From the NCBI GenBank assembly GCA_002401955.1, contig NVUQ01000019.1, forward strand, positions 1 through 51,637: DNA of 51,637 nucleotides, given 5' to 3'. The DNA is from Flavobacteriales bacterium (GTDB lineage Bacteria > Bacteroidota > Bacteroidia > Flavobacteriales_E > Vicingaceae). The notes beneath the pieces were generated by a model. The model did no database searches and was not told where the DNA came from. It saw only the letters and a program-made list of their open reading frames with translations. This document shows, in pieces, positions 7,337 to 15,816 of the stretch (its first letter is position 1; each line of letters starts with the position of its first letter). A program made the translations under genes and the position numbers.

Positions 7337-9550
7337 ATGGCAACGATCAATTACTACTTAGATAAAGCTGATAAAAAAGGATTATCTCCAATACATTTAA
7401 GAATCAATTGTAATGGTAAACAAATCAAAGCTTCAACAGGAAGTAAAATTAAAGTTGAGGACTTTGATAAGGATAAACAAGAAGTAAAAAACAATGCTGA
7501 TAATCATATTGAAATCAATCATTATTTATCTTATTTAAAAGATAGAGCTGATGAACTATTGAATCGTTCTTATAAAAAGGCATTTACGAACAAAGAAATT
7601 AAGGACAAACTGAATGGTTTTATTGAAAATTATAAAGAAGATCATAATGTAAATATTGTCAGGGAGCAAGTAGAGTTATACGGTAAACCATTCACGTTTA
7701 TTGACTTGTTTGCTGGTGCTGGAGGTTTTAGTGAAGGATTAATTCAAGCAGAAGTCAATAACAAATTCTTTGATTTTTTAGTTGCAAATGATATAAATGA
7801 GAATTGTGAATTAACACACGTTGTTAGATACAATCATCAACTAGGGTTAGATGCTAAGTTTTTATGTCAAGACATTACTGAACCTGATTTCTTAGATAAT
7901 TTATTGGAGAATATTGGAGACAAAAAAGTAGATGTGGTTTGTGGTGGACCACCTTGCCAAAGTTTCAGTTTAGCAGGTAAAAGGCGAAAGTTTGATAAAA
8001 AGGACGATTTGTTTTCTCACTATCTTCAAGTAATAAAGGTTTTACAGCCTAAGTACTTTGTTATGGAGAATGTGAAGGGTATCCTAACAAAAGAGGGAGG
8101 GAAGATTAAAGATTTGATTATAAAAGACATTAATTCAATAGTTGATATCAAAGAAATTCCAAGACTTACTACATTCATTAAGAGTCTTAAAAAGACAAAT
8201 AAAGAAGATGAGTTTATAATTGATTGTTTGATTAAAAGGATTGAGATCGAACAATACAGCGAAAAGAAAGCAGAAGAAGCTAAAGAAGCATTCATTAAAA
8301 CTGTTGATTCTAAATTCCGTCTATTAACTCCTAAAATTGTTGATTATAAGACCAGTAAAATGGATCAAAGAATTAGCACAATTAGACACGGGTTTAATTT
8401 ATTAGAAAGAAGTAAAGAGTGGGAAGTCTTAAAACGAAAAATTATACGCGAAAAAGATTATTGTAATGTTGATAATGACTATTTCGTAGATCACTTTAAT
8501 GATTTCCTTTCTGAGCTTGCACCTGAAGAGATTATCAGAAAGATAGAAGAGGCCTTTAAAAGGTTAAATGTTGCTAAAGAGTTCTATAAAGATTGTAATG
8601 ATATTTTGATAGGCCTACAGATTTATACATTTGGTTTTGATGATACTATTCAATTTCTAAAAAAGTTTTGCAACAATAAACAGGATAAAGAACTTATAGA
8701 GATAATTGAAGATATTAGGTTATATAAAATTGAAGCTCCTTTTGTTGCTAACGCTTCAAATTATGGAGTGCCACAGAGCCGCGAAAGAGTATTGTTTATA
8801 GGATGTAGAAAGGATCAAAAATTTATTTCTGGCATACCTGCAACAGTTAAAGAGGAAGAAAAAGTTACTGTTTTTGAAGCACTGTATGACTTAGATTTTG
8901 TTGGAAATGATGAGGATGCCAGAGATTATGAATTAGTTGATATTTCTAAACAGTATAATGGGACAGCAAAAAAAATGAAGAGTTTAGTATCTAAACGATC
9001 TGTTGAAGGTGTTCCAAACACTAAAAAAGGAAAAACATTCTCAGATTGGAGTAAGGAGGGAAGACTCAATGGACGATTTAAAAATGCGACTAAGCCTTTT
9101 TATGTAAGAAATGCAGAAGATTTAAAAAATGGGGTAAAAGAATACAATATATTACATAACCACAAGACAAGTAAACAAAGTGAAACGGTAATAAAGCGTT
9201 TAGATATTATCAGAAAAGAGGGAAATTACAAAAGAGCACAAAATGAATTAAATGCTTGCGGCCTTTCAACAAACAAAAGAAATTACAATGTTCTTAAACC
9301 TGATGGTCAAAGTCCAACAGTTTTGACAATAGCTGATGACTACATTCATTACAACACACCAAGATCATTAACGGTTAGAGAAATGGCAAGATTACAATCC
9401 TTTGATGATTCGTTTGTTTTTCAAGGGAAACGATCAACAGGTGGTAATAATAGAAAAACAGAAGTTCCTCAATATACTTTAGTAGGCAATGCAGTACCTC
9501 CGTTATTGGCAAGGGCAGTTGCTACTGAGATTTTAAAAAATATTAAATGA
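7337..9550 (+). CDS. C5 DNA methyltransferase with N-terminal integrase arm domain
   Basis: This is a 737-residue cytosine-5 DNA methyltransferase. Motif I is FAGAGG (125-130), motif IV is GGPPCQS with catalytic Cys207, motif VI is ENV with Glu244, motif VIII is PQSRER (479-484), and motif X is GNAVPP (717-722). Residues 1 to about 75 read as an arm-type DNA-binding domain of Bacteroidota tyrosine integrases (INYYLD, LRINCNGK, ASTGSKIK, then a helix). No Met lies between residue 1 and motif VI, so this extension must be translated if the enzyme is made. The gap between motifs VI and VIII is about 235 residues against about 45 in M.HhaI, because of a charged helical insertion. The stop overlaps the endonuclease start (ATGA). 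The gene runs opposite to its neighbours. The recognition sequence is unknown. Confidence 0.92.
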   Translation: MATINYYLDKADKKGLSPIHLRINCNGKQIKASTGSKIKVEDFDKDKQEVKNNADNHIEINHYLSYLKDRADELLNRSYKKAFTNKEIKDKLNGFIENYKEDHNVNIVREQVELYGKPFTFIDLFAGAGGFSEGLIQAEVNNKFFDFLVANDINENCELTHVVRYNHQLGLDAKFLCQDITEPDFLDNLLENIGDKKVDVVCGGPPCQSFSLAGKRRKFDKKDDLFSHYLQVIKVLQPKYFVMENVKGILTKEGGKIKDLIIKDINSIVDIKEIPRLTTFIKSLKKTNKEDEFIIDCLIKRIEIEQYSEKKAEEAKEAFIKTVDSKFRLLTPKIVDYKTSKMDQRISTIRHGFNLLERSKEWEVLKRKIIREKDYCNVDNDYFVDHFNDFLSELAPEEIIRKIEEAFKRLNVAKEFYKDCNDILIGLQIYTFGFDDTIQFLKKFCNNKQDKELIEIIEDIRLYKIEAPFVANASNYGVPQSRERVLFIGCRKDQKFISGIPATVKEEEKVTVFEALYDLDFVGNDEDARDYELVDISKQYNGTAKKMKSLVSKRSVEGVPNTKKGKTFSDWSKEGRLNGRFKNATKPFYVRNAEDLKNGVKEYNILHNHKTSKQSETVIKRLDIIRKEGNYKRAQNELNACGLSTNKRNYNVLKPDGQSPTVLTIADDYIHYNTPRSLTVREMARLQSFDDSFVFQGKRSTGGNNRKTEVPQYTLVGNAVPPLLARAVATEILKNIK

Positions 9551-10722
9551 GGCCTCTAAATAATTTTGAAGAACAAAACTTAAAAATTTTAACTGAAAAT
9601 TCTGTTTCATTAACCCTGATTGAGCCTACAGAAAATGGTCTTACAAAGTCCATAATGGATGCGACTGGTACGGTTAGAAATTATCTGAAAACAAATAGCT
9701 TTCACGATTACGGTTTGCAGTTGCAAGGACCAGAAAACAAGATAATTATTGATGCTATTATCTATGGCGAGTATTCCATTTTTAAATCTAAAACTTCACT
9801 TTACAGACCCCAAACAAAAAAGGGTGACCCTAGAATTTGGTTTTCTGGTTTAACAAAATACTCAGAGCCTAATGATATATTAGCATTGATATGTTTTGAT
9901 GAGAAAATACACATCCTTAATTTAACGAAATTATCAGTTGAACAATTGTTGAAATCCACATTAATTAATCCTTTAAAAGAACTTATTCAAGAAATTAATG
10001 GGGTCGAAAATGCTATAGCAAACGAATTACTTGTTATGCTGAGAAAAATAGCTGGTTCACCAATTCCATCAATGGTAAATGCAGATACTTCTGTAGGTAG
10101 GACACTTGAAACGGCTTTGAATATTGATATTAACTCTTCAAAACTCCCAGATTACAAAGGAATTGAATTAAAATCATTTAGGGCTAAAAAAGGAAATCGT
10201 AAGAACCTATTTGCACAGGTGCCTAACTGGAAACTAAGTAACTTTAAAAGTTCATCTGAAATTTTAGATGCTTTCGGTTATTGGAGAGAAGAAGATTTTA
10301 AGTTGTATTGTACAGTTTCTGGTATTACAGTTAATTCACAAGGCTTGTCGTTAAAAGTTGATTCTGACATTAATCAATTAGTTGAAAATTCAGATCAGAA
10401 AGGAATAGGGGGTTTTGTTGTTTGGACTCTAGATAAATTACACGAACGATTATTAGAAAAGCATAAAGAAACATTTTGGGTTGCTGCTGATACTATTACA
10501 ATTGATGGAAAAGAGCATTTTCAATACAAGGAAGTTGAGCATACAAAAAAGCCTATCGCTTCTCAATTTGATATTCTTTTAGAGCAAGGAGTAATTACAT
10601 TAGACCATTTAATTAAAAGAAACTCAAAAGGTAGGGTTGTTGAAAAAGGACCTTTGTTTAAAATAAAGCCAAATAGTTTAAATCTACTTTTTCCACCAAG
10701 TGAAAAGTATTTATTACTATAA
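9547..10722 (+). CDS. Type II restriction endonuclease, MvaI/BcnI-like
   Basis: This 391-residue protein is coupled to the methyltransferase by a four-base overlap. The region GRTLETALNI..PDYKGIELKS matches the MvaI/BcnI-type PD-(D/E)xK core. Asp202, Glu207 and Lys209 form the D-x4-E-x-K catalytic signature. Residues 1 to about 150 (DATGTVRNYLK, FHDYGLQLQGPENK) look like an N-terminal DNA-recognition or regulatory part; classical MvaI is shorter. Known family members cut within CCWGG/CCSGG-type sites, often as monomers, but specificity here cannot be inferred. It protects against foreign DNA with the cognate methyltransferase and may stabilise the region as an addiction unit. Confidence 0.8.
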   Translation: MRPLNNFEEQNLKILTENSVSLTLIEPTENGLTKSIMDATGTVRNYLKTNSFHDYGLQLQGPENKIIIDAIIYGEYSIFKSKTSLYRPQTKKGDPRIWFSGLTKYSEPNDILALICFDEKIHILNLTKLSVEQLLKSTLINPLKELIQEINGVENAIANELLVMLRKIAGSPIPSMVNADTSVGRTLETALNIDINSSKLPDYKGIELKSFRAKKGNRKNLFAQVPNWKLSNFKSSSEILDAFGYWREEDFKLYCTVSGITVNSQGLSLKVDSDINQLVENSDQKGIGGFVVWTLDKLHERLLEKHKETFWVAADTITIDGKEHFQYKEVEHTKKPIASQFDILLEQGVITLDHLIKRNSKGRVVEKGPLFKIKPNSLNLLFPPSEKYLLL

Positions 10723-10749
10723 TTGGGAGTCTATAATTTAAGGAAATCC

Positions 10750-10835
10750 AACGAAAAACCTATGTTTTCGTTTTGTCTAAACCAAATGTACATTAATCAG
10801 CCAGCATAATGATATATATAGATAACTATGTTGTA
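10750..10835 (-). repeat. Cassette-boundary repeat, family C copy 1
   Basis: This element lies 3' of the DUF6702-like gene on the minus strand. It contains the family C core TATGTTTTCGTTTTGTC (plus strand, 10761 on) and AATCAGCCAGCATAATGATA. It is shared, with substitutions, with 15385-15514 and 17393-17474. It separates the minus-strand array from the plus-strand R-M genes. No gene is seen in 10723-10908. Confidence 0.8.
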
Positions 10836-10908
10836 ATAAATTTGGTACTTATCGACTCAATGTCATCTCCAAACTAATAATAATGTGTTTATACTTCTAA
10901 TCTCATTA

Positions 10909-11364
10909 TTACTTTAAATAGATAGCATATTTTTCTTTTGTTAAGAGATAAGATTTTTGAAATTGATTTAAGTTCAGAATTATTCTGTTTTTATAATTTG
11001 AGTCAAATTCATAGAAGCATTGGTTTTGAATGCTTAAGTTTTGGATTTCAACATTTTTCAACTTAGCCATAAAATAAACTATAAAATGTCCATTTTCAGT
11101 GTAGGAATCACCTAAGTCCAAATTTATTTTTTCATTATTTATTGTCACAGTAAAGTTTGATTTAATGTAATTTGCTATGCATAAAGAAGTAGTATTTTGT
11201 AAATCGCAATTACCTTCGAATTCGAAATTAAATAATTCATCTTTTTCAATTACAAACTTCATTTGTAGTTCATTTTCATGAAGAGAAAAGTAATACTCTG
11301 CTACTTGACCAACGTGTAACAGATTAGTGGTTAATAGTATTAAAGAGAGAGCTATAGAGGTCAT
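10909..11364 (-). CDS. Hypothetical exported protein, possibly DUF6702-like
   Basis: This 151-residue protein has a hydrophobic N-terminus (about residues 1-20) that can serve as a signal peptide. A beta-rich body follows (YYFSLHENELQMKFVI, FTVTINNEKINLDLG, IVYFMAKLKNVEIQNLSIQN). The order resembles DUF6702 proteins, small exported proteins found near YHYH-domain genes in Bacteroidota, but identity is weak by eye. It overlaps the upstream arylsulfotransferase/YHYH gene by four bases, so the two are co-translated. Function is unknown. Confidence 0.6.
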   Translation of the reverse strand: MTSIALSLILLTTNLLHVGQVAEYYFSLHENELQMKFVIEKDELFNFEFEGNCDLQNTTSLCIANYIKSNFTVTINNEKINLDLGDSYTENGHFIVYFMAKLKNVEIQNLSIQNQCFYEFDSNYKNRIILNLNQFQKSYLLTKEKYAIYLK

Positions 11365-13877
11365 TTAATGATGATTTTTTTAGTTACTTGATCTTTTTCA
11401 AAATTAAGTTGTACAAAATAAATCCCCTTAGAAAGATTTCCTATTTGAATAGTTTCTTTAAAGGAATTTGATGAATAAACGATTTGAGCGTTTGAATTAT
11501 AAATTACTAATCTTGTTACTTTATTTGATAAGTCACCCTCAATGTTTAGTTTTAATAAAGTACTTACAGGGTTTGGGTATATATTCAATTCTATTTGTGT
11601 TTGAATAATATTAACACTAGTTATAGGGCTGTTGCTACAGTCTGTTAAAGCAGTTGAAATTGGGCAATTTGGTCCAATTCTAAATGAATTATCAGGAAAT
11701 TTACCTTTAAAACATCTTGGAATATAAGGCCAATTGTCAGTTAATACATAGTAGTACGTTCCATTGGGGTATTCTGGTGTTATACCATATCGACCTCCAC
11801 ATTCATCTAATTCAGACTGGAGAGGAATATATTCATAATCTTCGTAATAAGTTCCATCATAAGATCCACTTGGAGCTGTTATCCCATTTCCTGGTCTATT
11901 TCCATTCTTTAGAGAATAACTGCTTTGAAAGCTTAAGATTGTACTGTTTGAGTTTGTGGGATTTGAGTATAAATATTTGTAATAAATAGGGAATCCATCA
12001 GCCGCATAACCAAGTAAAGGAGAGTGTTGAGCACCGTTAATATTTAAATCATTTACAATATAATCTATAGGTGGTGAATGATAATGGTATCTTCCAAGTA
12101 TGTTAACATGACCTCCATTAAGATCCATGTTTAAAGTATTAACTGCTTCTTCGTGAAAATTTAAGTTTTCGGCAAGTGTGTTGGGATTAACAAAGTATAA
12201 CCTAGCAAAAGGCGAATAATTGATGCCTATATCAGATACCCCAAAAATAATTCCACCCCCACAGCCTTGTAATGTAGTATCTTCAAATAAGTGAGTTTTA
12301 AGTGTGTCTAAATCTGGATATAGGCACATAGAATAATCAAAATCTTGTCCGGCAATTGCTCCATTTCCTCCAAATGGTCCATAAGAATGACTAGGAATAT
12401 CATTGGTGTAGCATTTTCTGATATTATTAATTGTATCAAAACAATAAGCATTAGTGCTATCATTAGCATAAATGTCAGCAGTGTTACAATATTGAGAAAC
12501 ACCAGTTGGGTAAAGGTTGCAAATAAAAGTTGATCCGGTTTCAATATATCCTTGTGGAGTTAGAGTTTGGCCAATAAGACCCGGGTAATTAGGAGCATAA
12601 CGTGTACACCTAAACGTATTGTTATTAGATATGATTGTACCTTGAGATTGTGGACCTAGGTCATTTACTGGATTTATGTATTCCCAAACAATAGTTTCAT
12701 TGGTGTCAATTTCAAAAAATCTACCACTAACCCCTTCACAAATAAGTGTGTTTCCATTTTCTAAACGCTGTACACCAGAAATTATATGTGAATAAAAATC
12801 AGTTGGTGTTGGGGCCTGATATGTCCAATCAAAATTAGTTGGACCAAAAGCACCTCCTGTATAAGAATAAAACCCATTTATATCAACAGGAAGCTCCACA
12901 ATATTAACGGTAGAGTAGTTTTGTCCTTGAGGGGTGCCTGCTTGATTGTTGAACAGGATAATTTTTCCCTCGTCAGTGTACGAACTAGGAATCCAATGAG
13001 TATGGTGCTGTAAAAATAGTTTTTGATTTGCAGGAGTACCTTGGTCGTATGCTTGAGGGTTTCCCCATCTGTAAAGTATATCACCACCTTGGCCATAAAT
13101 CCCTCCAATAGTATCGGCTGCCTCTGTGGTAGTGGTAGAATGATCGATAATCCAAAATTCACTAAAATTATGAACACTAATTATTATTTGGTCAAATTCA
13201 TCATTGTAGTCTACCCCATTAAAATGCAACCAGTCTGTAGAATTATGGTTTAAGAAGTTGACATCAATTCTTTCAGGATGATCAGCTATTACTCCGTAAT
13301 TATCTTTTGTAGCATCAGTATCTTGTATCAAGTGATCCCAAGCTTTCCATTCCCATACAACATTTGCTCCGCCATTTACAAGGTCTGGTTGAATTTCAAT
13401 AATTTGCTCAGAATTAATAAATGAATTTGAAGTTGAACTTCCTGCCTGAGTTACTTCAGCTTGGGTTCGATTATCCCAAACAATTAATAGGATATTCCCA
13501 TTTGGGAGCAATTCAATATCATGATGTTGCCTGCCATGTGTTGATGTTACAGAATGACTCCAAATTACATTTCCATTCCAGTCTATCATTTCAATGATTC
13601 CACTTCCACCTCCCATACCTGGTATTCTACCAGTTCTTAATAATATACCATTCTCAAGTAAGTACGAGGATAGACCTGGATTATATTGACTGGTCCAACT
13701 ATGAACTTTCTCCCCACAATTATTAATTAAATAGGTTTCCTTGCTATTTTGCGGTGAAAATAACGTGTAGCCATCAAATGATTCAGGAGTGTTTGTAAAT
13801 AGACCTAATGTTTGCTGTGAGTAAGTATTTATAGAAATTATAACAAGAGCTAAAAGAATAACCCATTTTTTTATCAT
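11361..13877 (-). CDS. Arylsulfotransferase-like / YHYH-domain protein with T9SS sorting signal
   Basis: This secreted protein is about 838 residues long. The ATG at 13877 gives a clean Sec signal ([20 protein letters not shown]); an in-frame ATG at 13904 would add nine residues. Residues about 20-430 resemble the Bacteroidota arylsulfotransferase propeller (GYTLFSPQ, HSWTSQYNPG, GRQHHDIELLPNGNILLIVW, LQHHTHWIP). Residues about 560-700 form a YHYH domain (GRYHYHSPP, GYAADGFPIYYKY). The last 80 residues are a type A T9SS C-terminal domain (IYPNPVSTLLKLN, LVIYNSNAQIVY, LSKGIYFVQL). It is exported by the type IX system. The two-domain fusion is unusual, and catalytic competence is not shown. Confidence 0.87.
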   Translation of the reverse strand: MIKKWVILLALVIISINTYSQQTLGLFTNTPESFDGYTLFSPQNSKETYLINNCGEKVHSWTSQYNPGLSSYLLENGILLRTGRIPGMGGGSGIIEMIDWNGNVIWSHSVTSTHGRQHHDIELLPNGNILLIVWDNRTQAEVTQAGSSTSNSFINSEQIIEIQPDLVNGGANVVWEWKAWDHLIQDTDATKDNYGVIADHPERIDVNFLNHNSTDWLHFNGVDYNDEFDQIIISVHNFSEFWIIDHSTTTTEAADTIGGIYGQGGDILYRWGNPQAYDQGTPANQKLFLQHHTHWIPSSYTDEGKIILFNNQAGTPQGQNYSTVNIVELPVDINGFYSYTGGAFGPTNFDWTYQAPTPTDFYSHIISGVQRLENGNTLICEGVSGRFFEIDTNETIVWEYINPVNDLGPQSQGTIISNNNTFRCTRYAPNYPGLIGQTLTPQGYIETGSTFICNLYPTGVSQYCNTADIYANDSTNAYCFDTINNIRKCYTNDIPSHSYGPFGGNGAIAGQDFDYSMCLYPDLDTLKTHLFEDTTLQGCGGGIIFGVSDIGINYSPFARLYFVNPNTLAENLNFHEEAVNTLNMDLNGGHVNILGRYHYHSPPIDYIVNDLNINGAQHSPLLGYAADGFPIYYKYLYSNPTNSNSTILSFQSSYSLKNGNRPGNGITAPSGSYDGTYYEDYEYIPLQSELDECGGRYGITPEYPNGTYYYVLTDNWPYIPRCFKGKFPDNSFRIGPNCPISTALTDCSNSPITSVNIIQTQIELNIYPNPVSTLLKLNIEGDLSNKVTRLVIYNSNAQIVYSSNSFKETIQIGNLSKGIYFVQLNFEKDQVTKKIIIK

Positions 13878-13965
13878 TGTTAATTTCTCTAATTGGTTTA
13901 ACATTAGTGTTACTAATTACTTATAACGACAACTGTATGTCGCGTTTACTTAGTGTATTAATAAC

Positions 13966-14041
13966 TTAAAGGTAATAATTTTTGTGAGGAAATGCTCGAA
14001 ATCACACCAACTAAATAGCGAAAACCTTGTCAAGTTTCAAA
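13966..14041 (-). repeat. Repeat family B copy 1
   Basis: A segment of about 76 bp is repeated at 14796-14872 in the same orientation. Both contain TGTGAGGAAATGCTCGAAAT and CTAAATAGCGAAAACCTTGT with only a few differences. Both are followed, on the coding strand, by a GTTG-rich terminus just before a gene start. Confidence 0.9.
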
Positions 14042-14153
14042 GCGATAATGGAGTTCGCTAATATGCTATTAAAAAGCACTAGCTAAAATTATGGCACTAA
14101 CTCACCAAATTGTCAAGAAGTTAAAGCAGAATGTAATATTACAGCTTGTGCCT

Positions 14154-14276
14154 GTTACACAACTTTGTTAATAAAGGTGTTTAAAAATATGATATCGATT
14201 TAGGAAGTAAAAAAAACAAACCTCCTTTAAAATCAATAGGGAAACACTTTTTTTGAGAATTATAGGGTTGTGCAAC
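14154..14276 (-). repeat. Repeat family D copy 1
   Basis: This 123-bp element is nearly identical to 16341-16460. The plus strand starts GTTACACAAC and ends GTTGTGCAAC, so its ends are inverted repeats. Part of it, read on the minus strand, encodes a Phe/Lys-rich peptide that also forms the last residues of the TPR protein at 16387-17376. No independent gene is evident here. Confidence 0.9.
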
Positions 14277-14299
14277 GACCAGATTGTTGGTAACCGTTT

Positions 14300-14740
14300 T
14301 TATTTTATTATTTCTGTTGGGTCAAATCTATACATAAAGTCATTCAATTGTCCATCAGAGCTTTCGAGATTTACTATATCCATCAATTCTTCAACATAGC
14401 TGCAAATGCGTTCGCGGTCTTCAGTGTCTAAATTCAAATACACATCAGAAAATCTTTTAAGTCCTAATTCGATTTTCTCTTGATATTTCTTGTCTGTGGG
14501 ATTTTCACTATTTGCAACTTCTTTAAAGTCAGAAGCTACTATGTTAATTTTATCAGTCAATATTGGTCGCATAGTTGGGTCTCCAATTCCAGGGTAAAAA
14601 AGAGTATTGTCTTCAATGAACTTTTCCTTTTCCTTAAACTCTTCAAATTTGTCCATTGCATTTTCAGGTGTTTTCATCTGTTTTTGTCCGCAAGCAGTCA
14701 AAGTCAGAAATATCATTATTACTTGGAGGTATTTTTTCAT
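14300..14740 (-). CDS. DUF4844-domain lipoprotein
   Basis: This 146-residue protein starts with a short lipoprotein signal (MKKYLQVIMIFLTLTAC). The mature sequence matches the DUF4844 pattern: KFIEDNTLFYPGIGDPTMRP, a helical stretch with NPTDKKYQE, then YLNLDTEDRERICSYVEELMDI and LNDFMYRFDPTE. DUF4844 proteins are small helical proteins of unknown function, common in accessory regions of Bacteroidota. The start lies about 20 bp after the repeat terminus GTTGGTA, and the stop is followed closely by ACCAACAA, so it sits in the array as a single-gene cassette. Confidence 0.85.
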   Translation of the reverse strand: MKKYLQVIMIFLTLTACGQKQMKTPENAMDKFEEFKEKEKFIEDNTLFYPGIGDPTMRPILTDKINIVASDFKEVANSENPTDKKYQEKIELGLKRFSDVYLNLDTEDRERICSYVEELMDIVNLESSDGQLNDFMYRFDPTEIIK

Positions 14741-14795
14741 TTACAAATGATTACCAACTCTACTATATGTAATGTGCGTTTAGTTAGTTCAATGC

Positions 14796-14872
14796 TTTAA
14801 AAGTAATAATTTTTGTGAGGAAATGCTCGAAATCGCCCCAACTAAATAGCGAAAACCTTGTCAAGTTTCAAA
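14796..14872 (-). repeat. Repeat family B copy 2
   Basis: This is the second copy of the 76-bp family B segment, in the 279-bp gene-free interval between the DUF4844 gene start and the end of the 15020-15364 gene. No coding potential is visible in the rest of that interval. Confidence 0.9.
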
Positions 14873-15019
14873 AAGCTAGTAACTAGGCATATAATGTATA
14901 GGACTTAAGCTTGTAAAGTATTAAATTTATTTTTCAGCTATAATCAACTATAATTAATTTAACCTACTTAGGTTATTTGATCGCTCTGGAAGAATACTAA
15001 TTATTTCAAAATATAAAGC

Positions 15020-15364
15020 CTATTTAGTCGTGCTAATCGCTTCAATAACATAGTAGCCATCTCCTTCATCAATTAGCCAGAATATTATTATAAAAATTTC
15101 ACCTGTTTTTGTATATCGTAATATTGGTTGAGTTGTTTTTAGTTTTTTAGTCTTAATTATTTCTAGAACTCTGTTATCTATTTCTTCGAAGGATATCTTT
15201 TCAATAGAAACACCATGCTTCTGAATGTCTATAAATTCTTCCACTTTGTGTTTCTCAACACCAATAAACCGTTCTAATCTTTTTGTTTTATATCGATTAT
15301 ATACAAATAGGGATAGACTAGAAATTAATATTAAAGATGTCACAAGGATGATCTTTCTTTTCAT
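15020..15364 (-). CDS. Hypothetical membrane-anchored protein
   Basis: The ATG at 15364 gives a 114-residue protein with an N-terminal anchor (MKRKIILVTSLILISSLSLF). An in-frame ATG at 15394 would read into the flanking repeat and is less likely. The mature part is charged and helical (LERFIGVEKHKVEEFID), then beta-rich (GEIFIIIFWLIDEGDGYYVI). No domain is recognised. It stands alone between family C copy 2 on its 5' side and family B copy 2 on its 3' side, as in a cassette array. Confidence 0.65.
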   Translation of the reverse strand: MKRKIILVTSLILISSLSLFVYNRYKTKRLERFIGVEKHKVEEFIDIQKHGVSIEKISFEEIDNRVLEIIKTKKLKTTQPILRYTKTGEIFIIIFWLIDEGDGYYVIEAISTTK

Positions 15365-15384
15365 AAAGGAGTAATTAATGTTTG

Positions 15385-15514
15385 CCATCGACAACTTTAT
15401 GTTTTCGTTTTGTCGAAACCAAATTTACAGTAATCAGCCAATATAATGATATATAGCGACAACTTTATGTTGGCATTTTATATAGTTGTTTAATGGCACA
15501 GATCTTTGTTGGGC
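15385..15514 (-). repeat. Cassette-boundary repeat, family C copy 2
   Basis: This 130-bp element lies 3' of the toxin gene. On the coding strand it starts GCCCAACAAAGATCTGT and ends AAAGTTGTCGATGGC. GCCCAAC is a formal match to the integron inverse core RYYYAAC, and AACAAAGATCTGT also starts repeat A2. The partner end does not match GTTRRRY exactly. Confidence 0.8.
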
Positions 15515-15519
15515 TTAGT

Positions 15520-15816
15520 TCAAAATGTTAAAGACTTTGGGTTTTGTCTTGTATCAAATAGTCTAATAATCTCAATAGTTTCATTAGAGATTCTATAAAA
15601 TAAAGAATTTTGCTTAGTTACTACACATTTACGGACTCCTAAATTGTCTTCAATAACAGGGAATAACTTAGGGGTTTCAGAAATTAACCGAATATTATCA
15701 TCAAGTTTGTTGAGGAATTTAGCAGTAACACGTTTATTCCATTTTGTATTAATGAAATCAAGAATTTGTTCAGCGTCTTTTTCTGCCGCAGGAGACCAAA
15801 TTATTTGTTTACTCAT
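15520..15816 (-). CDS. ParE/RelE-family toxin
   Basis: This 98-residue protein has the ParE/RelE fold pattern: WSPAAEKDAEQILDFI, then FLNKLDDNIRLISETPKLFP, then GVRKCVVTKQNSLFYRI and a C-terminal IEIIRLFDTRQNP. It overlaps the upstream small antitoxin gene by eight bases, the usual order of antitoxin before toxin. RelE-type members cleave mRNA on the ribosome and ParE-type members poison gyrase; the C-terminal RLFDTRQNP favours the ParE-like/RelE-ParE superfamily type common in Bacteroidota. It is probably a stabilising element of the array. Confidence 0.88.
   Translation of the reverse strand: MSKQIIWSPAAEKDAEQILDFINTKWNKRVTAKFLNKLDDNIRLISETPKLFPVIEDNLGVRKCVVTKQNSLFYRISNETIEIIRLFDTRQNPKSLTF

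Larger units (their letters stand above)
13905..14299. other. Gene-free 395-bp stretch made of repeats
   Basis: No gene is seen. The stretch contains family B copy 1 (13966-14041), a unique middle portion with a TTTGGTGAGTTAGTGCCA-type sequence on the minus strand, and family D copy 1 (14154-14276). It lies 3' of the DUF4844 gene and 5' of the arylsulfotransferase gene. On the coding strand it runs from ACCAACAA to CAGTTGTCG. Confidence 0.7.

Noticed and set aside
7337-7670. A separate truncated integrase gene upstream of the methyltransferase
   Set aside because: There is no stop, frameshift or second start between the arm domain and motif I; the frame is continuous.
12308-12544. Frames overlapping the arylsulfotransferase gene (both strands)
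   Set aside because: They lie wholly inside a gene with clear domains and show no protein-like motifs.
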